DNA of 64,000 nucleotides from JAOUEA01 sp963790335 (GCA_963790335.1 CAWBOB010000001.1:186001-250000); one strand, 5' to 3'. Shown: positions 26,380-37,052, numbered from the stretch's first letter. Notes: generated by a model not told the origin, from the letters alone. Made by a program: numbers and translations.

Positions 26380-27132
26380 TCACGTCGTGACCTTCAGCGT
26401 CACGCCGTCCTGCGCGAGTTCGATCGGACCGTCGAAGGCGGCAGCCGCCTCGACCAGCGAGACCGCGGGGTCGAGGGTGGGCAGGATGTGCGTGAGCACG
26501 AGACGCTTGGCGCCGGCTTCCGTCGCGTGCTGAGCTGCCTGTGTCGCGCTCATATGGAAGAACGCTTGGCTCGACGAGTCCTGGTACGTCGCCTCGGCGA
26601 CGAACAGATCGGCGTCGCGCGCCATCTCGACGACGGCCGGGCATGGACCCGAGTCGCCGGTGTAGGCGAGCACCGCGCCATCGGCTTCGATGCGATACCC
26701 GACCGAGGCGACGCCGATGTGGGTCATCTCGTACGTCTCGACGCGCAACGGGCCGATCTCGAAGACGTCACCGTGCACGACGGTGCGGAAGTCATACGCC
26801 TCGGCCATGACGTTGCGGCCGTTCTCACTCGTGAGCATAGTCATGCCCTCGACGAAACCCTCGGGCGAGTAGAACGGCAGGCCCGGCGACCCCATGCCTC
26901 CGTAGTGGCGCGCATAGAAGGCCGGCAGCACGTCGATGAAATGGTCGGTGTGCCCATGGGTGATGACGATGGCCCTGATGTCGTCGATGCCGACGAACTC
27001 CTGCAACCGCGCGAACGTTCCCGTGCCGGCATCGAGCCAGACGTGTGTGCCGTCGTGACTGAGCAGGTGTCCGCAGGTCGCGCCTCCGGGGCCGGGCCAT
27101 GTGCCGGCGGAGCCGAGCACCGTCAGCTCCAT
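26380..27132 (-). CDS. metallo-beta-lactamase-fold hydrolase, Rv1339-like (candidate cAMP phosphodiesterase)
   Basis: 250 aa, sharing position and family with Rv1339 of M. tuberculosis, for which cAMP phosphodiesterase activity has been reported. The metal motif HGHTDH is near residue 60, with further ligands in MTHIGVASVGYRIEADGAVLAYTGDSG and LTHILPTLDP. It resembles RNase Z in layout but lacks a clear tRNA-clamp arm. The start overlaps murI by 10 nt, so it is in the same operon. With two cyclases in the window, a role in cAMP removal is attractive but inferred. Confidence 0.82.
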   Translation of the reverse strand: MELTVLGSAGTWPGPGGATCGHLLSHDGTHVWLDAGTGTFARLQEFVGIDDIRAIVITHGHTDHFIDVLPAFYARHYGGMGSPGLPFYSPEGFVEGMTMLTSENGRNVMAEAYDFRTVVHGDVFEIGPLRVETYEMTHIGVASVGYRIEADGAVLAYTGDSGPCPAVVEMARDADLFVAEATYQDSSSQAFFHMSATQAAQHATEAGAKRLVLTHILPTLDPAVSLVEAAAAFDGPIELAQDGVTLKVTT

Positions 27133-27953
27133 GTGCCACCCCCGACGGGCGCTGCCCGCGCCGCGCCGACCTCGGACAGCTCCGGACCGAGGAACACCCC
27201 GGCAACCCGTTCGAAGGCCGCGGGATCGCCGGTCGCGAGGAACCGGTGTTCGGGTTGCGTGGCGTCGCCGGACCTCAGGATCCCCTCGGCGACGAGGGTC
27301 GCGTACACGTCCCTAGCCGTCGCCACGGCCGACGAGACCAGCGCCACGTCGGGGCCCATCTCGAGCTGCAAGAGCCCCGAGAGCAGCGGGTAGTGCGTGC
27401 AGCCCAGGATGAGCGTGTCGATGCCGTCGGCCATCAGCGGAGAAAGATACCCGCGCGCGGCCTCACGCAGCTCGTCGCTCGTCGTGTCACCGCGCTCGAC
27501 GTGCTCGACGAAGACCGGGCAGGCGATCGAACGGAGCGTGACGCGCGACTCCGTCGCTGCCACTGCGCGATCGTAGGCGCCGCTCGCGACCGTGGCCTCG
27601 GTGCCGATCAAGCCGATGCGGCCGTTCCGCGTGACCCGCACGGCGGTGCGAACGCCCGGATCGATCACCCCCACCACCGGGATGCCCGCCCGGCGGGCGA
27701 TGTGGTCGATCGCGCTCACCTCGATCGAGTTGCACGCGACGACCAGCATCTTCACGTCGCGATGCACGAGCAGGTCGGCGATCTCGAGCGCGTGACGACG
27801 GATCTCTTCGACCGGCTTCGGCCCGTACGGGAACCGGGCAGTGTCACCCACGTACAGGACGGATTCGTGCGGGAGCTGGTCCATGATGGCCCGCACGACG
27901 GTGAGGCCGCCCACGCCCGAATCGAAGACCCCGATCGACCGCGGATCGGTCAT
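27123..27953 (-). CDS. murI: glutamate racemase
   Basis: Makes D-glutamate for peptidoglycan. 276 aa from the ATG at 27953; a longer in-frame opening to 28319 is a shadow of cysM. Motifs: GVFDSGVGGLTV (Asp11), YVGDTARFPYGPKP, catalytic Cys74 in VVACNS (usually ACNT) and Cys185 in GCTHYPLL. Both catalytic Cys are present. It lies 43 nt downstream of cysM and overlaps the metallo-hydrolase gene. Confidence 0.95.
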   Translation of the reverse strand: MTDPRSIGVFDSGVGGLTVVRAIMDQLPHESVLYVGDTARFPYGPKPVEEIRRHALEIADLLVHRDVKMLVVACNSIEVSAIDHIARRAGIPVVGVIDPGVRTAVRVTRNGRIGLIGTEATVASGAYDRAVAATESRVTLRSIACPVFVEHVERGDTTSDELREAARGYLSPLMADGIDTLILGCTHYPLLSGLLQLEMGPDVALVSSAVATARDVYATLVAEGILRSGDATQPEHRFLATGDPAAFERVAGVFLGPELSEVGAARAAPVGGGTWS

Positions 27954-27996
27954 GCGCCGACCGAGTAGCCCGTCGAGGCCCTCATGACCGATCCGC

Positions 27997-28929
27997 TCAC
28001 CACCACAGCGACTCCGCCACGCCCTTCTCTGCGGTCGCGAGGTCCTCGGCCCAGGCTTCGGTCGACAGGTACTTCCACCCACCGTCGGGAAGCAGGCACA
28101 CGATGTCGCCTTCGTCGATCTCGGCGGCGATGCGCCGTGCCACGTAGACCACCGCTCCGCTGGAGATGCCGGCGAAGATGCCCTCCGACGACGTGAGCTC
28201 ACGGTTCGTCCGCAGCGACGACGACGAGTCGACCAGGAACTTGCGGTCGATCTCGCTCGGATCGAAGATCGGCGGCACGAAGCCGGCGTCGAGCGAACGG
28301 AGCCCATAGACGAGGTCATCGAGCTCGGGCTCGGCGGCCACGATCTTCACGTCGGGGTTGTGGGCGTGCAGCCCGCGACCCGCTCCCGTGAGGGTTCCGC
28401 CGGTGCCGAGACCGGCCACGAAGTGCGTGACCTCCGGCAGGTCCAGGATGATCTCCTGGGCGGTTCCCTCCTGATGCGCCAGCGGATTCGCCGGGTTCCC
28501 GTACTGGAAGGGCATGAAGTACTTCTCGTCCTGCGCGAGCGCGCGCGCGACCTCGATGGAGCCGTTCGTGCCCTTGTCGCCGTCGCTGAAGACGATCTCG
28601 GCACCGAACAGCCGCAACAGGCCGATGCGTTCCTCGCTCGCGTTGTCGGGGATCACGACGGTGAGGTGGTAGCCCTTGCGCGCCGCTACCATGGCGAGCG
28701 CGATGCCGGTGTTGCCCGATGTCGGCTCGAGGATGGTCTTGTCGGAGGTCAGCTCGCCCGATCGTTCGGCGACTTCGATCATCTTGAGCGCGATGCGGTC
28801 CTTGGTGGAGCCGGTCGGGTTCGCCCCTTCGAGTTTCGCCCACAGGCGGACACCGGGCTTGGGCGACATGCGCGGCATGCCGACGAGCGGCGTGTTGCCG
28901 ATGGCGTGCAGGATGTCGTCGAAGCGCAC
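27997..28929 (-). CDS. cysM: CysO-dependent cysteine synthase CysM (PLP)
   Basis: Joins O-phosphoserine with sulfide held as CysO thiocarboxylate. 310 aa from the GTG at 28929, whose N-terminus (MRFDDILHAIGNTPLVG) aligns well with mycobacterial CysM. PLP Lys is Lys43 in TGSTKDR; the substrate loop is PTSGNTG; the phosphate cup is GLGTGGTL; the C-terminus DGGWKYLSTEAW matches the mycobacterial type, which closes over the active site in CysO-using enzymes. A GATAAT box 7 nt before the GTG predicts a leaderless promoter inside a perfect dyad (28924-28960). CysO, Mec and a MoeB-like gene are 8 kb upstream on the same strand. Confidence 0.92.
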   Translation of the reverse strand: MRFDDILHAIGNTPLVGMPRMSPKPGVRLWAKLEGANPTGSTKDRIALKMIEVAERSGELTSDKTILEPTSGNTGIALAMVAARKGYHLTVVIPDNASEERIGLLRLFGAEIVFSDGDKGTNGSIEVARALAQDEKYFMPFQYGNPANPLAHQEGTAQEIILDLPEVTHFVAGLGTGGTLTGAGRGLHAHNPDVKIVAAEPELDDLVYGLRSLDAGFVPPIFDPSEIDRKFLVDSSSSLRTNRELTSSEGIFAGISSGAVVYVARRIAAEIDEGDIVCLLPDGGWKYLSTEAWAEDLATAEKGVAESLWW

Positions 28930-28960
28930 GCCCGGGATTATCGCAGTCCCGGGCGTGCGC
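28924..28960 (-). promoter_or_regulatory. 14-bp perfect dyad around the -10 box and start codon of cysM
   Basis: GCGCACGCCCGGGA (28924-28937) is the exact inverted copy of TCCCGGGCGTGCGC (28947-28960), separated by 9 nt. Read on the minus strand, the loop holds GATAAT (28942-28937), 7 nt before the GTG at 28929, so the dyad is centred on the predicted -10 box and covers the start codon. It may be a repressor operator, or, in a transcript running in from the RND gene, a hairpin that hides the cysM start or ends transcription. No T run follows. Confidence 0.6.
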
Positions 28961-28989
28961 TCCTTCGGTCGGTATCGTTCAGCCGCGGA

Positions 28990-31900
28990 TCACGGGGCCG
29001 CGGGGATCGGGATCAACGAGCCCGGATCGTCGTTGCCACGCTTCGCGAACCGCAGGTATAGCGACGGCACCACGAACAGGTTGAGCAGCGTGGCCGTGAT
29101 CAGACCTCCGAGGATCACCCAGGCCATCGGGTACTCGATCTCCTGACCCGGGATCTCGCCCGAGATCAGCAGGGGCACGAGGGCCAGCCCGGTCGTGAGC
29201 ACGGTCATCATGATGGGCACCACCCGCTCGCGGGCTCCCTGCAGCACGAGCTCCGGACCGAAGGCCATGCCCTCGAACCGTTCCAGGTGCTGGTAGTGAC
29301 TGATCAGCATGATGCCGTTGCGCGCGACGATGCCGAGCACCGTGAAGAACCCGACCAGCGAGCCGAGCGAGATCACGCCACCGGTCAGGTAGGCCGCGAT
29401 CACGCCACCGATCAGCGCGATCGGAAGGGTCAGGAACGAGAGCGTCGCGAGACGCCAGCTGCCGAACGAGGCCTGCAGGAGCAGGAGGATGCCGATCGCC
29501 GCGGCGATCGCCCCGAGGTTCAGGCGGCTCGATGCTTCCTTGCGCTCGGTGAACTCCCCGAGGAACTCGGCGTGGTACTCGGCGGGCCAGTCGTAGTCGG
29601 CCATGCGAGCCTCGATGTCGGCGACGATCGAGCCCAGATCGCGGCTGCCGTCGATGTTCCCGCCCACGTCGAGGCTCCGGAACAGGCTGTCGTGGTGGAT
29701 GACGTTGGGCACCGGCTCGACCTTCACGTCGGCCACCTGCTCGAGCCGCACGTACTTGCCGCTCGGCGTGTCGAAGAGCAGGTTGCCGATGTCCATGAAG
29801 GTGTCGCGCGTCTCGAGCGTGCTCCAGACCTGGATGTCGTACGCCTTGCCGTCGCGGAAGATGTCTCCGGCTTCCTCACCGGCGAGCAGCCGGGCGGCGG
29901 CCCGGCGCACGTCGCCGGGCTTGAGGCCGTAGCGTTGGGCGGCGGCCAGATCGACCTCGACGCTCACCTGCGGGATGTCCTTGAGCGACTCGACATGGTT
30001 CTCGATCACGCCCGGAACCCCTCCGATGATCTCGTTGATCTCATCGGCGGTCTCCTGCAGCTGCGCGAGATCCTGGCCGTAGATGCGGATCGTGATCGCC
30101 TCGCTGGAACCGGTCAGGACCTCCCTGATGCGCTCCTTCAGGTAGGTGAGCACGTCTCGGTACAGCCCCGGGTAGCCGTCGACGACCTCCTGGATACTCT
30201 CGAGCGTCTGGTCGTAGTCGACGGAAGGGTCGACGCTGACCCAGTTCTCGCCGAAGTCGATGCCGACGACCTCGTCCATGTGCAGGGCCTGCCCGATGTG
30301 CGACCCGGCGTTGCGCACCCCCGGGATCTCGAGCAACTCGGCGTTGGCGCGGGCGGAGATCCGGAACATCTCCGGCTGCCCGGTGCCGGGCACGGTCAGC
30401 CAGTGCATGAGGAAATCGCGCTCCTTGAACGACGGGAGCAGGGACTGACCGAGCAGCGGCAGCGCGGCGACGCCCATCACGGTCGTCAGGCCCGACGGCC
30501 ACGTACGCCCGGCGAGGCCGCATCACGATGCGCGACAGGACCGCTTGGTACGCGCGCTGCATCGCCGGCACGACCGGAGACTCGCGATGCCGCAGCGACT
30601 CGGGCTTGCGGAAGAAGATCAGGCTCATCGCCGGCGTCACGGTGAGCGCCACGACCATCGAGGCGAGCAACGCCAGCGCGTACGAGGTCGCGAGCGGCCG
30701 GAAGAAGGATCCCGACAGCCCCTCGAGCATGAAGATCGGCGCGATCGCGACGATCTCGATCAGCGTCGCGTACACGATCGCGCTGCGGACCTCGAGCGAA
30801 GCCTCGAGGATGATCCTCGCCGTCGACGGTCCGCGTGCCGTCGGTGCGCCGCTGACGCAGCCGCCGGACCACGTTCTCGATGTCGATGATGGCATCGTCG
30901 ACGATGTCGCCGAGGGCGATCACCATGCCCGCCAGGATCATCGTGTTGATCGTGGCGCCGCTCCAGTGCAGCACGAGCCCTGCCGCGATGAGCGACAGCG
31001 GGATGGCCACGACGCTGATCACCGCCGTGCGCCACTCGTAGAGGAAAGGCACAGCATCAGGATCATCAGGATCGCGCCGAACCAGATCGCCCTGGACAGG
31101 TTGCTGATCGAGTCCTCGATGAAGGTGGCGGGCCGGAAGATCGTCTCGTCGATGGTGATGCCGCGCAGCGCGGGCTTCAGCTCGTCGAGCGCCGCCTCGA
31201 CCCGTGGGTCACGTCGAGGGTGTTGGCCCATGGAAGCTTCTCGACGATGAGCATGAGCCCCTGGCCGTCGTTGATCACGGCGTCGCCGACCAGCGGCCAG
31301 GTGCCCCGCTCGAGGTTCGCGACGTCGCTGATGGTGAGGTGCTTCCCGGTGGTGGACTCGATCGGGATGTCGGCGAGGTCCTCGGCGTTGACGATCGGAA
31401 GCACGTGCCGGATCGAGTAGCGGTCGGTCGCGGTCTCGACCCATCCGCCACGGCCGATGTAGTTGCCGTCTGAGTACTGGAGCAACCCGGCATCGAGGGC
31501 GTCGGCGACCGCCGTCGAGACCGCGTCGACGGTGACCTTGTGCTTGCGCAGCCGCTCGGGCACGATCTCGATCGTGGGCATCTCGATGCGCTCGCCCCAG
31601 ATCGGCACGTTGGCGACGCCTGGCACCCGCATGAGCCGGGTGCGGATCTTCCAGTAGGTGGTCATCGAGAGATCGATGAGGTCGATCTCGGGATCGGTCG
31701 ACGTGAGCCCGATCTTCATCACGCGGCTCGTGGCCGACAGCGGCTGGATCATGAACGGGGGGCTCGCCCAGGTCGGCAGCTGCGGGGAGATCTGCGAGAT
31801 GCGTTCTGCCACGTGCTGGCGGGCTGTGAGCAGGTCGGCTCCCGGCTCGAAGATCATCTCGATCGACGAGAGCGACTCGACCGACTTGGAACGGATCTCC

Positions 31901-32139
31901 TCGAGCCCCGGCACGCCGTTCAGGGTCTGCTCGAGCGGGATCGTGACGAGGTTCTCGACCTGGTTCGCCGACAGGCCGAGGGACGGAGTCTGGACCTCGA
32001 CCTTCGGGGGCGCGAACTCAGGGAAGACGTCGACCGCGGTGTGTCGGAGCTGCTGGACGCCGAAGAACATCATGGCGGCGGCGAGCGCGACCACGAGGTA
32101 TCGGAACTTGAGGCTCGAACCTACGATCCATCGGAGCAT
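28990..32139 (-). pseudogene. HME-type RND efflux transporter (CusA/CzcA-like), about four frame breaks
   Basis: Proton-driven heavy-metal efflux family, about 1050 aa if the frames are joined. The ATG at 32139 (MLRWIVGSSLKFRYLVVALA, GAAAGGA upstream) opens TM1. The first part to about 31200 covers the first porter loop. Then come RVEAALDELKPALRG, TM segments with GDIVDDAIIDIENVVRRL (the HME TM4 motif with acidic residues), MEGLSG-like MLEGLSGSFFRPLATSYALALLASMVVALTVTP and the second loop to the final TM block (FLTLPIALIGGVIAAYLTGG). Breaks lie near 31200, 31050, 30830 and 30490. The protein as read cannot be made whole; whether this is decay or misreading is open. Paralogue of the RND gene at 32615. 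Confidence 0.8.
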
Positions 32140-32170
32140 CGGGGTAGTTTCCTTTCGGGCTCTCGCTCGC

Positions 32171-32606
32171 CTACGTTCCGAACTCGGTCTCGGTGCCGTA
32201 CAGCTCGGGCACACCGACCGTGACGATCTGGGTGCCGGCCGACGGGCCAGTCGGTGAGGATCGCCTCGGTCGAGGTCTCACGCACGATGCGGATCGGCGC
32301 CCTGACGAACACCTGTGGCTCGGGGTTGGTGTAGACCCAGAACTTGCCGTGAGAATCGAGGTACACGGCGTCGTAGGGCACGACGAGCTTCGAGCCACTC
32401 TCCGCCACCGGCGTCGTCTCGATGCCGAGACGCTCCACCGCTGATTCCGTCAGGGTGACCTTGAGGACCTTCGTGCCCTCGATCGCTTCGAGGGTGTAGG
32501 GCTGTTCCTCGATCACGTACTCGTCGTCGATCGCCCCCCCGCACGACGCCAGGAACAGCGTCGCGAGGGGTACGATCGCCAGGGAACGCAGGGTCCGCTT
32601 GTTCAT
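32171..32606 (-). CDS. short lipoprotein resembling the end of an efflux adaptor, one frame break
   Basis: About 145 aa when joined. Lipobox LASC follows a signal (LAIVPLATLFLASC), and TAGGAG lies 5 nt before the ATG. The mature part has adaptor-like strands (VTLTESAVERLGIETTPVAESGSKLVVPYDAVYLDSHGKFWVYT) and, after a break near 32235-32255, GTQIVTVGVPELYGTETEFG, typical of the membrane-proximal end of HlyD/CusB-type adaptors. The hairpin and lipoyl domains of a true adaptor (usually 350-450 aa) are missing. It lies between two RND genes, with 8-31 nt gaps, so it is probably their partner. No outer-membrane factor is seen. Confidence 0.72.
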
Positions 32607-32614
32607 GTCGACTC

Positions 32615-35600
32615 CTACCCGCTCACCGTGTCGATTTCGGGCACCTTGACGACGAGATCCTCGGCCGAGGTGTCGAGCTCGGCGACGAACCCGTACCGCA
32701 GGTAGAGGGCGGGCACCACGACCAGGTTCATCAGGGTCGCAGTGAGGAGTCCTCCAGGATCACGATCGACATCGGCCCGACGATCTCGAAACCGGCCGAC
32801 CCGCCGCCCACGGCGAACGGGATGAGGGCGACCGCCGCCGCCACGGCTGCGGTCACGATCGGCAGCAGCCGATCCTTCGTCGCAGCGATCACGAGGTCGG
32901 CGCCGAAGGCTTCGCCGTCGGCCTGCAGCCGCTGGTAGTGCCGGATCAGCGAGACGACGCCACGGGTCGCGATCGCCAGCACCGCGATGAACCCAGCGAC
33001 GGATCCGAGGGTGACCTCGCCTCCGGTCAACAGCGACGGCGAGGGCCCCGCCCGTCAGCGCCATCGGCAGTGCGAGGAACGCGAGCACCGCCAGTCGCCA
33101 GCTCGCGAACGCCGCCTGCAGCAGCAGGAAGATCGCGATCGCAGCGGCGACCATGACCGAGATCACCCGTGAACGCGCGGCTGCATCCTCCTGGAAGCCG
33201 CCGAGCACCTGGGCGTGGTGCTCGAGCGGGAACTGGACCCGCTCAACCGCCTGCTCCACGTCCTCGGCGACGTCACCCGCGGAGCGGCCCGCGACCGCGC
33301 CCGTGACATCGACGTAGGACTCCACGGACTCGTGGCGGATCACCGCGCGGTTCGGAACCACGCGGACGTCGGCAACCTCACTCAGGCGCACGAGCTCGCC
33401 GCTCGGGGTGTCGATCAGCAGGTTCTGGACATCCGCGACGTTCTCGCGGATGGCCGGGTCACCCCAGACGGCCACGTCGAAGACCTTCTGCTCCTCGAAC
33501 AGGTTGCCCACGACGAGTCCCGAGAGCAGGGTCGTGGCCGCACGACGAACGTCTCCGGGCGCGAGGCCGACTCGCTCCGCCGCGAGGATGTCGGGCTGCA
33601 CCTCGATCGTCGGCTCATCGGCCGGCAGCTGGACCACCGGATCCTCCAGCCCGTCGACGCCCTCGATGGCCGCGCGGATCTCCTCGGCCTTGCTCTCGAG
33701 GATCTCGGGGTTCGCTCCGTAGACGCGCACGACGATCTCGTCGCCGCTCCTTCCGAGCACGTCGGTCACCCGCTGCTCGGAGTAGGTCAGCACATCGGCT
33801 GGAGACCTCAGGCAGCCCGGCCGCCACCGACTCGATCGACTCGATCGTGTCGTCGTAGTCCGCCGAGCCGTCGATGCCGACCCACACCTCAGCCGAGTTG
33901 ACGTTGACGATCTGGTCGGATTGGATCGCGCGGCCGACATGGGCGCCCGACGTCCTCGATGCCGGGCAGCGTGCGCAGCTCCTCAACCGCTTGGGCCGTG
34001 ATCGTGCTCATCGCCGGCAGCGAGGTGCCGGGCTGAGCGTCGAGCCGCACGACCACGTCGCGCTCCTCGAGCACGGGCCGCATCGACCCGTCGAGGAACG
34101 GCGCCGCGACCAACCCGGCCACGATGAACACACCGAAGACCGCGAACGCGACGCCCGTCTTGGGCACGAGCCCTGTCGCCATGCGCTGGTAGGCCCCGCC
34201 GATCCTGCGCGCCACCGGTGACTCGCGAAGCTCGCGCGGCGACCCACCGAGCAGCATCATGCCGAGGGCCGGCGTGACGGTGAGGGCAACGACGATCGCG
34301 GCCGCGATCGCGATCAGGTACGAGGTGGCGATGGCCGGAAGGAACGCCCCGGCCTCACCCTCCAGGAAGAACGCCGGCAGCAGCGCCGCAGCCCACGACC
34401 AGCGTCGCGAAGAGCATCGCGCTGCGCATCTCGAGCGTGGCCTCGACCACCACCTGCCAGGCAGGAACACCTTCGGCCTGGGCGCGACGGCGCCGCATGC
34501 GCTGCGCCACGCTGTGGGAGTCGATCACGGCGTCGTCGATCAGCACCACGAGCGCCATGACGAGACCGGCGAGGACCATCGTGTTCACGATCGTGCCGGT
34601 GAAGTAGAGCACCAGCCATGCCGCACCGAGCGCCATGGCGATGCCGACGGCGCTCACCACGGCAGCGCGCCAGTCCATCGAGAACGCGCCGAGCACCAGC
34701 AGGAGCAGCACCGCTCCGATCAACGCGGCCCGGCCGAGGTTGTCGAACGACGTGTCGATGAACTCGGCGGGCCGGTAGATCGAGGTGTCCATCTGGAGAC
34801 CGGGCAGCCCGGCGCGAGCGCTTCGAGAGCCTCGTCGATACCGTCGGCCACCTCGGGGGTGTTGGCGTCCGGGAACTTCTCGATCACGAGCAGGACGCAG
34901 TCGCCCTCGGTGCACAGCGCGTCGCCGATCAGGGGCTGGTGATCCTCGACGACCTCGGTCACGTCACCGAGCGCCAGATCGCGTGCCGGCCTTCGGGGTC
35001 TCACCCGCCGGGGGCTCGATCGGCACCTGCCGAGCTCGGTCGCTGTTCGAGATCGCCTGCTCGTGGAAGATGTGGAGCCGCTGCGTTCAGGGTGTCGATG
35101 AACCCGCCCGTGCCGGGCGAGGAGGCCTCGAGGAAGCTGAGGGGTCGAGACCTCGAGCGCGTTGCCCGCGGTCTCGATGATCTGGCTCAGGGAGACGTCA
35201 GCGTCGTTCAGCCGCTCAGGGTCGACCAGCACCTGGAGCTGCCGGTCACGGAACCCCCAGGTGGAGACGTTGGCCACACCTTCGACCCCCAGCAGGCGAG
35301 GGTTGATGACCCACTTCGACAGGATGGACATCTCGATCGGAGTGAGCTCGTCGGAGGTCAGCTTGACCATGGCGACACGGCTCGTCGACGACACGGGCTG
35401 GATCATCTGAGGTGGCTGGGCAACCTGCGGCAGACCCGCGGCGGCCACGGCCTGGGTCAGTCGCTCGGCGACGACCTGGCGGGCGTCGAGCAGCTCGGTG
35501 CCCGGCTCGAAGGTCATGACCACCGAGGAGAGTCCGGGCAGCGACACCGATTCGATCTCATCGAGGAAGGCGATGCCGACGAGCAGGTCCTGCTCGAGCG

Positions 35601-35802
35601 GCACGGTGATGAGCTCCTCGACCTCTTCAGCCGACAGACCGAGGGCCTCGGTCTGTACCTCGACCGTCGGCCGCTGGAACTCGGGAAGGATGTCCGTGCG
35701 GGCGTCATCGAGCTGCAGCACGCCGTAGACGAGGAGTCCCACCGACAGGGCGATCACGAGCCGACGGAACTTGAGGCTTGAGCCGACTATCCAACGCATC
35801 AT
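32615..35802 (-). pseudogene. HME-type RND efflux transporter (CusA/CzcA-like), about ten frame breaks
   Basis: Paralogue of the RND gene at 28990. The start MMRWIVGSSLKFRRLVIALS is nearly the same as in the sister gene. Recognisable pieces, in order: first porter loop (LGLSAEEVEELITVPLEQ), a damaged stretch at 35140-34985 where at least four frame changes are needed to follow LEASSPGTGGFIDTLN and ISNSD, the TM4 block (ALVVLIDDAVIDSHSVAQRMRRRR), TM segments ending FLPAIATSYLIAIAAAIVVALTVTPALGMMLL, and the second loop to the C-terminus. Other breaks lie near 34805, 34390, 33950, 33800, 33035 and 32750. The density is far above the rest of the window, which favours real decay, a collapsed repeat or low-quality sequence here. 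Confidence 0.78.
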
Positions 35803-36172
35803 GACGAAGCGACCTCCAGGGTGTGCATGAGCCATGCCTCGCTCCCGGGGTCAGCGTTGGACTGCGCGATGCAGCAACCCTGCCTGGAGCCTGAGAGATA
35901 TGCGACGGTCCGAAGCGTGGATGCGACCCGTGAAGGACGAACCTCCCAGGATGGGATACGTAGGCCGACTGGCCTCCCCGATCGGACGGACGCGCGCATG
36001 TGCGAAACCTAAACCGAAGCGGCGCGAACATGCAAGCCCAAGGACTACATCGTTCGGCTTATTCTCCGAGTGGATGCGGGCCCACGTCGGAGTGCCCTGG
36101 ATCGCTTGTCGAGGGGAAGCTTTCCACAGCGTTTCTGAACGCCCGCTGAACGCCTGGGAGCAGGTGATGCGT
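35803..36172. other. 370-nt intergenic region upstream of the RND operon
   Basis: No gene supported; the short ORFs here have no family features. It should hold the promoter of the minus-strand RND operon. I looked for riboswitch cores (glycine, SAM, cobalamin, NiCo, guanidine) because of the stretch CTCTCAGGCTCC on the minus strand near 35890, but no full consensus could be built. The RND start may be at 35802 or at an in-frame ATG at 35835. Confidence 0.4.
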
Positions 36173-37027
36173 TCAGGCGTAACGCAACTGGCGGAACGAC
36201 GTGATCCTTCCGTCGATCACCGTGACGGCGAACGGGTCTCGTGTGATGCGCTTAGAGCGAAGTGAGTCCGACCGATGCAACCGCTGCAGCTCGGCGAACC
36301 CGATCTGGTCGGTACCCCCGTTCCACCGGAATACGGTGACCGTCGCGGACACATCGACCGGCAGGGTTCGCCAGGCCGCATCGTCGTTGCGGAAGTAGCG
36401 AGCCCTCGTGGCTCCCGGCTCGATCGCTCCGTCGTGGATCGCCGCGTGTGTCGCTGCGCTGCCGGTGAACCACCGGCCGATGTCGATCGTGACGCGCGCC
36501 GGCGTCTGGTCGGCGCCGACCGCCACGAGACGTCCGACGTGGGGACCATCGCCGATCGGAGCGCCGACGAAGGATCGGAACGTCGCTCGCACTGCATCGA
36601 GCTCGGCTCTCATGTCCGTGAGCTGCGATCGGAGCTCCTGCGTGCTGGCCTCGAGGACCGATCGTCCGTCACGGGCCCGTCGCAGGTCGCCCCGCGCGCC
36701 TGCGAGCCGCCGCTCGAGCGTGAGGATCTGCGCGCGGGTCGCCGCGATCGTGTCGAGGAGCGCGCGTTGATCGCCGAAGGCGGTGTCGAGCTGCGTGCCC
36801 AGCGTCGACGCCTGGCGACGTTGATCGGAGGCGTAGGCGACGAGTCCGATGACGAGGAGCAAGGCGAGCACCCCCGCGACGATCGCCGTGACGAGTGGCC
36901 ATCGGCGAGGTCGCGCCGCTTCCGGGATGACGATGAGATCAGGCTCGAAGCGGCTCGCAGGCGGCCGAGGGGCGGGCGGGATCTCCGCCGCCTCATGCTC
37001 CTGCGGTCCTCTGATCGGGGTCTGCAC
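36173..37027 (-). CDS. single-pass membrane protein with long coiled coil, function unknown
   Basis: 284 aa, GTG start with GGGAGG upstream. A Pro-rich cytoplasmic lead of about 45 residues, one TM helix (WPLVTAIVAGVLALLLVIGLVAYA, about 43-66), then a coiled coil (about 70-150, LDTIAATRAQILTLERRLAGARGDLRRARDG) and an outer domain of strands (HVGRLVAVGADQTPARVTIDIGRWFTGSAA ... YFRNDDAAWRTLPV). I do not recognise the outer domain. A strong promoter with an operator-like palindrome precedes it, so it is regulated apart from cysO, 105 nt away on the same strand. Confidence 0.75.
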   Translation of the reverse strand: MQTPIRGPQEHEAAEIPPAPRPPASRFEPDLIVIPEAARPRRWPLVTAIVAGVLALLLVIGLVAYASDQRRQASTLGTQLDTAFGDQRALLDTIAATRAQILTLERRLAGARGDLRRARDGRSVLEASTQELRSQLTDMRAELDAVRATFRSFVGAPIGDGPHVGRLVAVGADQTPARVTIDIGRWFTGSAATHAAIHDGAIEPGATRARYFRNDDAAWRTLPVDVSATVTVFRWNGGTDQIGFAELQRLHRSDSLRSKRITRDPFAVTVIDGRITSFRQLRYA

Positions 37028-37052
37028 GGGGAAGCGCCTCCCTTCGGGTCGG

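Noticed and set aside
27954..28319. N-terminal extension of the murI frame
   Set aside because: It overlaps the cysM coding region in another frame; MurI family homology begins at the ATG at 27953.
35803..36027. Possible riboswitch upstream of the RND operon
   Set aside because: CTCTCAGGCTCC resembles the end of a glycine aptamer, but the other conserved segments and pairings are absent; SAM, cobalamin, NiCo and guanidine cores were also not found.
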